This document shows, in pieces, positions 1 to 5,942 of a stretch of 8,411 nucleotides of DNA. The number at the start of each line of letters is the position of its first letter. The stretch's first letter is position 1. The translations under genes and the position numbers were made by a program. Below the pieces are notes generated by a model. It did no database searches. It saw only the letters and a list, made by a program, of their open reading frames with translations, and was not told the DNA's origin. Origin of the DNA: Nocardioides sp. (GTDB lineage Bacteria; Actinomycetota; Actinomycetes; Propionibacteriales; Nocardioidaceae); the NCBI GenBank assembly GCA_030452025.1, contig JAKDNC010000126.1, forward strand, positions 1 through 8,411. Direction: 5' to 3'.

Positions 1-2
1 AC

Positions 3-572
3 GGTCGCCGAGGCGACCTGCGGATCGAGACCCCGTTCGGCAGTCCACAACTGGGAGCGAAGGTTGAACTCGCCCGGCACGCACTGAGCCTGGATCCCGA
101 CTTGCTTGAACCGGTCAGCCTTCCCATACACGAGCGGTACGGCTTCAGGTTGCCACCGACCCCGGTGGTCACGGTCGAAGAGGCCGTGGCCGAGAAGCTG
201 GCCAGATACCGCCGGGTCTCACTGGCACGTGATCTGTACGACCTACAGTGGTATGCCACGGCAGGCGCCATGGACGAGCCGCTGACACGGCGGCTGTGGG
301 TCCTCAAGGTCTACCGCGACATCGTGGTCGACGGCCGAGGCACCAAACCCATCGACCCCGACGACATCCTCGCCGAGAAGACACCCAACGACTTCCGGCC
401 CGAAGACATCGGCTACCTGACCAAACCGGTCAAGACCGCAGAGTGGATCGCCACGGTGCGTAGCCGCTACCGCTTCTTGGCTGAGCTGACAGCCGACGAA
501 CTCCGTTGGGCCGCATGCAACGAGCGTGACCGCCACGAGGTCGACACGACGCTCGCCAATATCGGGACCTAA
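3..572 (+). CDS. AbiEii/AbiGii-type nucleotidyltransferase toxin, 3' part (5' end outside window)
   Basis: The reading frame is open from the first bases of the window, so the gene starts upstream; the first in-frame start-like codon, TTG at 102, is internal. The 189 visible residues carry the C-terminal hallmarks of the AbiEii nucleotidyltransferase family: a VEEAVAEKLARYRR stretch (the family's ExxxxK-like segment, around 170-210) followed by RDLYDL at 228-245. Members of this family are toxins of type IV toxin-antitoxin/abortive-infection systems; the fold is a DNA polymerase beta-like nucleotidyltransferase that modifies RNA targets. The N-terminal catalytic GGxxL and DxD region lies outside the window, so activity cannot be judged. 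AbiEi-type antitoxin genes usually sit upstream, also out of view. The next gene starts 98 bp downstream with its own ribosome binding site. The family assignment is fairly secure; the function as a toxin is inferred. Confidence 0.8.
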   Translation, partial: GRRGDLRIETPFGSPQLGAKVELARHALSLDPDLLEPVSLPIHERYGFRLPPTPVVTVEEAVAEKLARYRRVSLARDLYDLQWYATAGAMDEPLTRRLWVLKVYRDIVVDGRGTKPIDPDDILAEKTPNDFRPEDIGYLTKPVKTAEWIATVRSRYRFLAELTADELRWAACNERDRHEVDTTLANIGT

Positions 573-656
573 TCCGCGCGGGCGGCAGGCAGCATTGATC
601 GCCTACGCCTGGAGTCTTCCCTTGGTCAGCAGAAGGTCGCCGTTCGGTGACCGGGC

Positions 657-664
657 GAAGGGAG
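657..664 (+). promoter_or_regulatory. Ribosome binding site for the DUF4192 gene
   Basis: GAAGGGAG lies 6 nt before the ATG at 671. The alternative in-frame GTG at 647 lies upstream of this site and has no good Shine-Dalgarno sequence, so the site decides for the ATG. Confidence 0.6.
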
Positions 665-670
665 CAGGGC

Positions 671-1699
671 ATGGCTCAGGTAAAGGTGACGTCGCCGGAT
701 GAGTTGCTGGCAGCGTTGCCGCATGTCTTGGGGTTCACTCCGACTGAGTCGGTCGTGACGGTTCCCCTGGGGTCGGAATTGCCGGTGGCGCGTATCGACA
801 TCCCGAAGAACGCTGAGGATCGCCGTGAGGTCGCCAGGTCCCTGCAGAACGGCTACGTCCATCATGTGGGCCGCGAGCGAGGCATGCTCGCACTGGTGTG
901 TGTGACCGAGGATCGTCGTGCCGCGCGGGCGACGAGCGAGGCCCTCGCCGATGCGTTCGATCGTATCGGTGTTGACACGCCCCTACGGCTGTGGGCGACC
1001 TCTGATCGTTGGACTGACCTCAGCTCCGGTAAGACCGGGCCACGAAGTGTCGAGTCGGTGAATCGGATGGCCGCTGAGGCGGCCTTTCATGGCCGACTGC
1101 CGCCCGCGGCCTCCCGTGCCGCCCTGGCGGAGGCGTTGATCGGGGACCCCATGCCGGTGGCAGCGGCACTCGGCGGTGCTCGCACCCTCGCACAGCAGAT
1201 CCCGGCTGGCGAGCAGCATGCGTGGGCGGCCGGTCGTCTCGCGCAGTTCCACGAAGACGGACGCAGCCTCAGCGACCCGGAGGCCGCCAGGATGCTGGTC
1301 GCGTTGGAATCGAAACCCACGCGTGACGTTCTCTGGGTCGACATGTCCCGCGGCAACTCTGCACAACATGTCGAGCTGTGGTCCGACCTGACTCGCCGGG
1401 CCCCCGACGAGGTACGTGCCCCTGCAGCGAGCATGCTCGCGTTCGCCCACTGGCTGCATGGTGAGGGAGCCCAAGCATGGGTAGCGCTGGATCGGATCCC
1501 GCCCGATACGGAGCCCTACACGATGGCGGCACTGACAGCGACCATGTTGGAACGGGGAGCCCATCCCGACGTCTGGGAGGACGCCAAGGCCACGCTCGTC
1601 GACAGCGAAGCGTTCGTCCCCGGCCGTCCAGGACAAGGACCCGGCCGTGCGATGCCGACAAGCCAGCCTGCGCCGGATCGCCGAGCGCCGGGAATCTGA
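671..1699 (+). CDS. DUF4192 family protein
   Basis: The product has 342 residues. Its N-terminus, VTSPDELLAALPHVLGFTPT followed by ESVVTVPL (residues 5-32), is the signature of DUF4192, a family of unknown function found largely in Actinobacteria: a short helix with an LLGF-like turn, then a hydrophobic strand. The rest is acidic and rich in Ala, as usual in the family, with a helical C-terminal half and a short Pro/Gly-rich tail. There is no signal peptide or membrane segment, so it is probably cytoplasmic. The ATG at 671 is preferred over the GTG at 647 because GAAGGGAG sits 6 nt before it. The stop overlaps the GAGGAG ribosome binding site of the next small gene, and that gene overlaps the third, so the three are probably co-transcribed. 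DUF4192 genes occur both on chromosomes and on actinobacterial mobile elements; the biochemical role is unknown. Confidence 0.85.
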   Translation: MAQVKVTSPDELLAALPHVLGFTPTESVVTVPLGSELPVARIDIPKNAEDRREVARSLQNGYVHHVGRERGMLALVCVTEDRRAARATSEALADAFDRIGVDTPLRLWATSDRWTDLSSGKTGPRSVESVNRMAAEAAFHGRLPPAASRAALAEALIGDPMPVAAALGGARTLAQQIPAGEQHAWAAGRLAQFHEDGRSLSDPEAARMLVALESKPTRDVLWVDMSRGNSAQHVELWSDLTRRAPDEVRAPAASMLAFAHWLHGEGAQAWVALDRIPPDTEPYTMAALTATMLERGAHPDVWEDAKATLVDSEAFVPGRPGQGPGRAMPTSQPAPDRRAPGI

Positions 1700-1710
1700 G
1701 GAGAAGAAGA

Positions 1711-1890
1711 ATGGACGAACAGACGACGAACGAATCCGTTGGGACCTGGCTCAGCTCTCTTGAGCGGCGAGTACGACACATGCTCGGCTCCGCACACATC
1801 AATCGACCCTCGGTCACGGTGATCGACTGGGTCCACGACGCGGCCCGGAACCCCGTGCTGGCTCGACTTGGGATTGATTCGGATGACTGA
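1711..1890 (+). CDS. Small conserved-looking protein of unknown function (59 aa)
   Basis: ATG at 1711 is preceded by GAGGAG (1698-1703) at a 7-nt spacing, a near-ideal ribosome binding site that overlaps the TGA of the DUF4192 gene. The 59-residue product is soluble and mostly helical, with a central basic/amphipathic segment (LERRVRHMLG, about residues 17-26) and an aromatic stretch VIDWVHDAARNPVL. The end of the gene (ATGACTGA) overlaps the start of the next by 8 nt. I do not recognise a family. The strong ribosome binding site and its position between two co-directional genes argue that it is real and works with them; it may be an accessory subunit or regulator, but that is inference. Confidence 0.65.
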   Translation: MDEQTTNESVGTWLSSLERRVRHMLGSAHINRPSVTVIDWVHDAARNPVLARLGIDSDD

Positions 1891-2821
1891 GCAGAACCAA
1901 CGCCCCCGCGCCGAAGTCCTCGCCGACGCGATCGGTGTGCTCACCGAAGCCGCCCGCCTGCGCCACCCCGTGTTGCAGCAGGTCGCGCCAGGCGCTGGGC
2001 AGCCCGATCCCAACCGGCTCGACCAGTCTGACTGGGCCGAGTTTGTCAGCCAAGCACTCGCCGGTGCAGCGGCCAATTTCGGTAGTGTTGATGCGATTCT
2101 TGCCGGCCGCCCAGGGTCATGGGAGGCCGACAGCATCCGGAACCTGCTCCTGGCCACGGTCGGTCATGATGAGGCCTATCTGCATGAGCATCGAACCGAG
2201 CCACTGCGAGTGACGGTGCCGGTCGATCAGATCCTGGCCGAACAAGGCCTGGATGAGCTCTATGAGGCGTTGCATACTTCTTTGGACGCTCGTGAGGTCA
2301 AGGCACTCGGCGAAGTCGTCGATGACGCGCCCTACCTGTGGCATTACGACCGCACCGACGCCGGGGGGTTCGTGAGCAGCGATCCCGAAGCCCCGCCGTT
2401 CTCCATGGAGTCCTGGCGCTCAGACCGTCAGGCCGACGGTTACCCGCCCGAACGGATCGCGCAGATCGAGCGCACGGTGTTCGACTCGCCCCTGACCCGC
2501 AGTGTCTACGTCGCCAAGTCACCGAAGGCGCGCGCCAAGGCGCAGCGGCTCGATGGACAGGCACACGCGATCCAGGATGGGTTCCGCCGCCGCCACGAAG
2601 CACTCGATGCCCTGCGCGGCGAGGAGCGGACGACCTTCGGGCAGGCGATCGTGTATCCCGGTGTGCCTATTGAGGTTGAGGCCACCGACGATCCTGTTGA
2701 GGATCCGAGCACCACCGCCGACGGTTTCAGCTCCCCAGAGCAGCGGCTGCTGCAGCACGCGCGCGAGCACACCAGGTGGCCGGGCTCAGTACCGGCTCCG
2801 ACGGGCTATTCGCTCGGCTGA
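1883..2821 (+). CDS. Hypothetical protein of unknown function (312 aa)
   Basis: The ATG at 1883 overlaps the 3' end of the 59-aa gene by 8 nt, which suggests translational coupling; a weak GGGA lies 9 nt upstream. An in-frame TTG at 1868 is a less likely start. The product is acidic and soluble, with no signal peptide or membrane segment. The first 130 residues look helical (RAEVLADAIGVLTEAARLRH near the start). A middle segment has aromatic residues (DAPYLWHYDRTDAGGF, about residues 150-165). A basic helical segment (SPKARAKAQRLDGQAHAIQD, about residues 213-232) precedes RRRHEALDAL. The last 60 residues are Pro/Asp/Ser-rich and probably flexible. I do not recognise a domain. Its place directly behind the DUF4192 and 59-aa genes suggests the three act together. 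High third-position GC supports coding. Confidence 0.75.
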   Translation: MTEQNQRPRAEVLADAIGVLTEAARLRHPVLQQVAPGAGQPDPNRLDQSDWAEFVSQALAGAAANFGSVDAILAGRPGSWEADSIRNLLLATVGHDEAYLHEHRTEPLRVTVPVDQILAEQGLDELYEALHTSLDAREVKALGEVVDDAPYLWHYDRTDAGGFVSSDPEAPPFSMESWRSDRQADGYPPERIAQIERTVFDSPLTRSVYVAKSPKARAKAQRLDGQAHAIQDGFRRRHEALDALRGEERTTFGQAIVYPGVPIEVEATDDPVEDPSTTADGFSSPEQRLLQHAREHTRWPGSVPAPTGYSLG

Positions 2822-2915
2822 GTGGTGGTGCCATCCTGGGCTGTTTCACCGTAGGCCGCTGGCACCGCGCCCCGAGACCGCGTGTGGCGACGCTTGTCAA
2901 CCCCTATCCCCGTAG

Positions 2916-2926
2916 TTGTGGATAAC
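2916..2926 (-). promoter_or_regulatory. DnaA box 1
   Basis: TTGTGGATAAC on the plus strand contains TGTGGATAA (2917-2925), the reverse complement of the consensus DnaA box TTATCCACA with no mismatch. An identical 11-mer follows 30 bp downstream. DnaA binds such 9-mers at origins and at some regulated promoters. Binding here is inferred from sequence only. Confidence 0.6.
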
Positions 2927-2945
2927 ATTCGAGTCTCGTCAAGAA

Positions 2946-2956
2946 TTGTGGATAAC
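2946..2956 (-). promoter_or_regulatory. DnaA box 2
   Basis: This is a second exact TTGTGGATAAC, with the perfect 9-mer at 2947-2955, in the same orientation and 30 bp (about three helical turns) from box 1. A pair on the same face of the helix is the geometry expected for cooperative DnaA binding. It could regulate the genes starting at 2995/3105 or belong to a replication origin of a mobile element. Confidence 0.6.
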
Positions 2957-2994
2957 TCGGGATTCTCCTGTCCGGTGTGGCGACACTGGTGGGG

Positions 2995-3105
2995 ATGGAT
3001 GACGCTGCTGACATCCCAGCTGATGTGGGCCAGCTGCTGCTGTGGTCCATCCGATGGCGCCGAGGCGGCGCCGGGTGGGCACCAGGCGGTGAAGGAGACC
3101 GGTGA
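2995..3105 (+). CDS. Possible small protein (36 aa) coupled to the M48-like gene
   Basis: ATG at 2995 opens a 36-residue frame starting MDDAADIPADVGQLLLWSIR and continuing through a basic WRR to a Gly-rich end. Its TGA (3103-3105) shares one base with the ATG of the next gene (TGATG), a classic coupling arrangement. The peptide has an acidic head, a short hydrophobic stretch (LLLWSI, residues 14-19) and a basic/Gly tail. The ribosome binding site is poor: GGTGGGG directly abuts the start. Against it, the GAAGGAGA site for the next gene is good on its own, so coupling is not needed. I do not recognise it. It could be a leader peptide, a small partner protein or chance. Confidence 0.35.
   Translation: MDDAADIPADVGQLLLWSIRWRRGGAGWAPGGEGDR
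3091..3098 (+). promoter_or_regulatory. Ribosome binding site for the M48-like gene
   Basis: GAAGGAGA lies 6 nt before the ATG at 3105. The GTG one codon upstream (3102) would leave only 3 nt, so ATG 3105 is preferred. Confidence 0.6.
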
Positions 3106-3965
3106 TGAAGGTCCCGATGAGCGTATTGAAGGCAACGGTGGGTGTTCCGGCGATCGTGGCGAGCACCCTGCTATGGATCATCGGGCTTGCGTTGGCCCCG
3201 CCACTGTGCGGGCTGCTCGGATTCACTGCCGGCGTGGTCGCTCTGGTGCTGCTCGCGACCGGGGCAGCGGAGACGGCTGCTGCTCGAGTGCTGCTCGGGG
3301 CACGAACAGCGACCGCGGCCGAACAGACTGTGTTCGCCCCGGTACTGGCACACGCAGCCGCACCGGAGGCCAGCATGGCGCAGCGTCGTCTGCTGGTGCG
3401 GCAGAACGTGGGCGCCCGGACACCACCGGTCCAACTGCTGGGCCGCGAGAGCGTGGTGGTGACGCCGTGGCTGATCGAGGCGACCTACCGCGGCTGGCTT
3501 GGGCTGGATGAGGCAGCTGCGCTGATGGTTCATGCCGAAGGACGTCACCAGGCCGAGGCACGCCGGTGTGAGTTGGCGATGCTGGCCTGGATGCTGCCGT
3601 GGCGAGCCCTGGGCGGGATTGCCCGAGGAATCGGACGAGTGACGGGCTGGGTCCCGTTCATCGGATTCGCATGGGCACTACGGGGCGTGATGGGCGTGGT
3701 GGCGTTGGTCCAACAGGTCGACGAAGGACGCCCGGCGCTGGGGGTTCTGGCGGCATCGATCGTGGCACTGACCTACCTGGTACCGGCCGCCAACCACGCC
3801 ATCGGGCGTCGGGTCGAATCCGAGGCTGACGATCTGGTCGTGCGCCGCGGACTGGGCCCATCCATGTCCGCGATGCTGCGCCGCTACAGACTGCCCGTCA
3901 GCCTCGAACGGCTGCACCATCTGGACGGATCTCGCCATGGCGCCCACGTGCCGGTCGCCGGGTGA
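3105..3965 (+). CDS. M48 metallopeptidase-like membrane protein with altered HExxH
   Basis: The product has 286 residues. Two hydrophobic segments open it (about residues 11-32 and 35-56), and two more hydrophobic stretches lie at about 180-204 and 211-230, the layout of HtpX/Ste24-like M48 membrane proteases. GLDEAAALMVHAEGRHQAEA (residues 133-152) sits where M48 proteins have LSxxELxAVLAHExGH. RRVESEADDLVVRRGL (residues 235-250) matches the second M48 signature RxxExxADxxA, with E238 as the expected third zinc ligand and D242 conserved. The catalytic motif is changed: the first His (H143) is one residue upstream, leaving A144-E145-G146-R147-H148 where H-E-x-x-H is expected. The protein may therefore be inactive, bind metal differently, or be only a distant relative. 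GAAGGAGA 6 nt upstream fixes the ATG start. It is convergent with the minus-strand gene at 3979. Assignment to the M48-like fold is moderately sure; peptidase activity is doubtful. Confidence 0.65.
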   Translation: MKVPMSVLKATVGVPAIVASTLLWIIGLALAPPLCGLLGFTAGVVALVLLATGAAETAAARVLLGARTATAAEQTVFAPVLAHAAAPEASMAQRRLLVRQNVGARTPPVQLLGRESVVVTPWLIEATYRGWLGLDEAAALMVHAEGRHQAEARRCELAMLAWMLPWRALGGIARGIGRVTGWVPFIGFAWALRGVMGVVALVQQVDEGRPALGVLAASIVALTYLVPAANHAIGRRVESEADDLVVRRGLGPSMSAMLRRYRLPVSLERLHHLDGSRHGAHVPVAG

Positions 3966-3978
3966 GCCAGCAGCATGC

Positions 3979-4374
3979 TCATCGCCTCACGCCGTGGCTT
4001 GAAGAAGCCGGACCGGCCGCCGACGCTCGTGTGCTCTGGGTGAGGCGTCGACGTGCGGCGCCCGTCGGGCTCTCGGCTATCGGCATGTCGAGGCCGGGGG
4101 AGCGCTCACCTGTGTGCGATGGGTCGTCAGGGATGATCCCGCAAGCGTGGGCGACCTCGGTCATGTGCTGGGCCAGTTCGGCCACATCGGCTCCCAGTAC
4201 CTCCTCCAGCATCTGCGTGATGCTCTCGGGTGTGCCGTCATAGTGGGCTGTCAGGGTCCGGGCCAGTGTATCGAGGGCCGCCTGTCCACTCTCGGTGAAC
4301 TCCACGACCCCAGCCACAGCGCGCGCATGCTCGCGGCGCGGGTCGCGGGCTGGAGGTGATGGTGATGGGTTCAC
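3979..4374 (-). CDS. Hypothetical protein (about 131 aa), minus strand
   Basis: The frame is open on the minus strand from 4596 to the stop at 3979-3981. Only the part after a GTG at 4374 looks protein-like: VVEFTESGQAALDTLARTLT followed by AHYDGTPESI and a helical stretch EEVLGADVAELAQHMTEVAH, then CGIIPDDPSH. Its codons end mostly in G or C in this central part. The region upstream in the same frame is low-complexity and unlike protein, so a start near 4374 is chosen; GAGG and AGG sequences lie just upstream but at poor spacing. The product is soluble and acidic in the middle, with a basic, probably disordered C-terminus. I do not recognise a family. It is convergent with the M48-like gene (13 bp between stops) and divergent from the B12-regulated operon. 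The start is uncertain. Confidence 0.5.
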   Translation of the reverse strand: MNPSPSPPARDPRREHARAVAGVVEFTESGQAALDTLARTLTAHYDGTPESITQMLEEVLGADVAELAQHMTEVAHACGIIPDDPSHTGERSPGLDMPIAESPTGAARRRLTQSTRASAAGPASSSHGVRR

Positions 4375-4699
4375 GACCTGTCTCGCTTCCTCAGGTGACG
4401 TCAAGGTCGGCCAGGATGCCGTCCACCAAGGGCCTACTCGCGGTATCTGGCGATCACCGGGCAGCAGGGGAGCGGCAGCCACCCTGAGCGTTGTCGACGT
4501 GACCTGGCCTATTGCACCGGCCGAAGTGGAGCTCAGTGCTTTTAAGGTGAAGTGCGTTCCCAGGCCGCCGTTAGCTGTGGCCGAAGAACGCGGCAAGGAC
4601 GCGACGCATGAGCGGACCGGAGCACAGGAACAGCAAACGCGACATGCCTGGTCGGTGGTGATGCAACGAGATCAGGACTGTCCGATCTCGGAGGAGATT
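4375..4699. other. Intergenic stretch without a supported gene
   Basis: It lies between the divergent hypothetical gene and the riboswitch and should contain the promoter of the transporter operon. I see no convincing -35/-10 pair: TTGCAC at 4512-4517 has no TANNNT at a suitable distance. A minus-strand frame ending with MSRLLFLCSGPLMRRVLAAF (near 4574-4645) looks vaguely protein-like, but it is short and its 5' part runs through the riboswitch. No repeats or tRNA were seen. Confidence 0.4.
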
Positions 4700-4822
4700 C
4701 CATCCGGTAGCCTTCACTTGTTCTTCGCGACGGATCTGAGGAAGCCGGTGTGAACCCGGCACGGTACCGCCACTGTGAGCGAGTCGTCGACGGCGACTCG
4801 TGAGTCAGACACTCACTTCGCC
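4700..4822 (+). promoter_or_regulatory. Cobalamin (vitamin B12) riboswitch
   Basis: The conserved aptamer core is easy to see. ATCCG (4702-4706) pairs with CGGAT (4731-4735) around GGTAGCC. GAGGAAGCCGGTGTGAACCC follows (from 4738), with stem GCCGG/CCGGC at 4744-4748/4756-4760. Then comes ACGGTACCGCCACTGTGA (4761-4778), the near-invariant CCGCCACTGT block. A peripheral hairpin CGAGTCG/CGACTCG spans 4780-4800. GTGAGT-CAGAC-ACTCAC (4800-4816) is a short stem-loop where the B12 box lies; this last part departs from the classic GCCAGGAGACCTGC. Riboswitches of this kind bind adenosylcobalamin or related forms and repress the downstream genes when B12 is plentiful. It precedes the binding-protein gene of an ABC importer, so the operon is probably induced in B12 shortage. 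The exact 5' and 3' limits are approximate. Confidence 0.93.
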
Positions 4823-4823
4823 G

Positions 4824-4869
4824 CGCCCTTCGTGAACGGGGCGAGTACCCCGAGAAAGGGGTGCACCCC
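4824..4869 (+). promoter_or_regulatory. Expression platform with ribosome-binding-site hairpins
   Basis: Several mutually exclusive stems fit between the aptamer and the ATG. CGCCCT (4824-4829) can pair with GGGGCG (4838-4843). GGGG (4838-4841) can instead pair with CCCC (4848-4851). ACCCC (4847-4851) can pair with GGGGT (4858-4862), which includes the ribosome binding site GAAAGGGG (4854-4861). The 12-bp perfect palindrome GGGGTGCACCCC (4858-4869) abuts the start codon. There is no T-run, so control at translation initiation is more likely than termination. The pairing scheme is inferred by eye. Confidence 0.55.
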
Positions 4870-5940
4870 ATGCGTGCTACCCATCTGTTCCTGACCAGCG
4901 CCCGACGTACCTTCCGGGCGAAACGATCGGTTGCCGTTCTAGTCGGGGTGGTCGCCCTCACCTTTTCCATGGTTGGTTGCGGATCTGGTTCGTCGAACGA
5001 TGCGGCCGCCGGCTCAGTCACGGTGGAGAACTGTGGTCGTGATGTCAGCGTGGCCGCTCCGCCAGAGCGCGTGTATGCCGTCTATCAGCCGTCGGCCGAA
5101 ATGATGAGCGCGCTGGGTCTGGGGGACCGGATCGTTGGGTCCTCGTTCTTCGATGGAGAATTCCTGCCCGAGTACGCGGACGCCTTCGAGGGTGCGCCCT
5201 ACAGCGAGAACAACCCAACTCGTGAGGCACTGTTGGCGACCAATCCGGACTTTGTGTTCGGTGGTTATGGAACGGTATTTGCCGCCGATACGCCGAACGG
5301 GGTCGGGACCCGCGCAAGCTTGAAGAAGGTCGGTATCGAATCCTATGTGCTGACCCCGTTCTGCCCGACCAAAGACGGCAAGACCGATCAGGAGGTCGAC
5401 CCGGCCGATGTGACAGTCGATGCCATCTACAACGACCTACTCGCGATCGGCGAACTATTCGGCGTCGAGGACAAAGCCGAGGCGCTTGTCGCAGAGTACA
5501 AGTCCCGAATCGGCAAGGTCGAAGATGCGGTCGCGGATGCTGACCGGCCAACAGTCGCCTATGTCCGCCCCCAAGAAGACGGCACATTCCAGATCTGTGG
5601 CGGTATCGACTTCGGCACACAGATCATCGAGCACGCCGGCGGGGTCAACGCGTTCGCAGACGTCACCACGACTCGCAACATCTACGTCGACGCCGAAGAG
5701 CTCATCAAGCGTGACCCGGACGTCATCTTGACCAATTCGGGCTTCGGGATCGACTACACGCTCGACGATGCCCAGTCCGATGTGGACAAGATCATGAAGA
5801 ACCCGGCCTTCGCCGGCTTGACCGCGGTGAAGAACCACACGGTGTATCCGTCGCTGTTCGCCGATCGCAGCGCAGGTGTGCGCACCGCTCACGCGATCGA
5901 GCAGCTCGCCCAGCTGATCCACCCTGACCTTGTCGGCTGA
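4870..5940 (+). CDS. ABC importer substrate-binding lipoprotein (FecB/BtuF type), B12-riboswitch controlled
   Basis: The 356-residue product begins with a basic n-region (RRTFRAKR), a hydrophobic core (VAVLVGVVALTFS, about 21-33) and a lipobox MVGC with Cys37, followed by a Gly/Ser linker; it should be lipid-anchored outside the membrane. The mature part is a class III periplasmic-binding-protein fold. VENCGRDVSVAAPPERVYAV and the following SAEMMSALGLGDRIVGSS match the N-lobe signature of iron-complex/B12 binding proteins. TREALLATNPDFVFGG is the usual strand after it. AIYNDLLAIGELFGVEDKAE begins the long connecting helix. ELIKRDPDVILTN and NPAFAGLTAVKNHTVY are C-lobe signatures. ATG 4870 is preferred over GTG 4861 because GAAAGGGG sits 8 nt before it. 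It delivers substrate to the two permeases encoded 2 nt downstream. The family is usually annotated for siderophores, but the upstream riboswitch favours cobalamin or another corrinoid. Confidence 0.9.
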   Translation: MRATHLFLTSARRTFRAKRSVAVLVGVVALTFSMVGCGSGSSNDAAAGSVTVENCGRDVSVAAPPERVYAVYQPSAEMMSALGLGDRIVGSSFFDGEFLPEYADAFEGAPYSENNPTREALLATNPDFVFGGYGTVFAADTPNGVGTRASLKKVGIESYVLTPFCPTKDGKTDQEVDPADVTVDAIYNDLLAIGELFGVEDKAEALVAEYKSRIGKVEDAVADADRPTVAYVRPQEDGTFQICGGIDFGTQIIEHAGGVNAFADVTTTRNIYVDAEELIKRDPDVILTNSGFGIDYTLDDAQSDVDKIMKNPAFAGLTAVKNHTVYPSLFADRSAGVRTAHAIEQLAQLIHPDLVG

Positions 5941-5942
5941 CA

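Larger units (their letters stand above)
2822..2994. other. Non-coding stretch with two DnaA boxes
   Basis: There is no supported gene here. An imperfect hairpin can be drawn from GGTGCCA (2827-2833) and TGGCACC (2860-2866), with a long 26-nt loop and no T-run, so it is not a convincing terminator. Two perfect DnaA boxes lie in the second half, flanked by a 10-bp direct repeat GTGTGGCGAC at 2882-2891 and 2975-2984. The boxes lie in the most AT-rich patch of this neighbourhood (about 2912-2967). The stretch could hold a promoter for the downstream genes or an origin-like site. Confidence 0.5.

Noticed and set aside
1269..2157. Long minus-strand frames opposite the DUF4192 and 312-aa genes
   Set aside because: They are rich in Arg/Ser/Pro, have no protein-like motifs and are antisense to genes with good ribosome binding sites; ordinary shadows in GC-rich DNA.
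2827..2866. Inverted repeat GGTGCCA/TGGCACC as terminator of the 312-aa gene
   Set aside because: Seven base pairs with a 26-nt loop and no T-run are too weak for an intrinsic terminator call.
2882..3511. Long plus-strand frame (209 aa) across the DnaA-box region and into the M48-like gene
   Set aside because: The product is dominated by Gly/Arg/Ala/Asp low-complexity sequence, and the second half is an out-of-frame reading of the M48-like gene.
4512..4548. Possible promoter: TTGCAC with TTTTAAGG downstream
   Set aside because: The spacing between the elements (over 20 bp) is too long and no TANNNT fits at 16-19 bp.
4571..4762. Minus-strand 63-aa frame ending MSRLLFLCSGPLMRRVLAAF and four more residues
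   Set aside because: Its 5' half runs antisense through the cobalamin riboswitch, whose conservation explains the sequence there. Only about 24 residues remain and no clear ribosome binding site was seen. It may be chance or a remnant.
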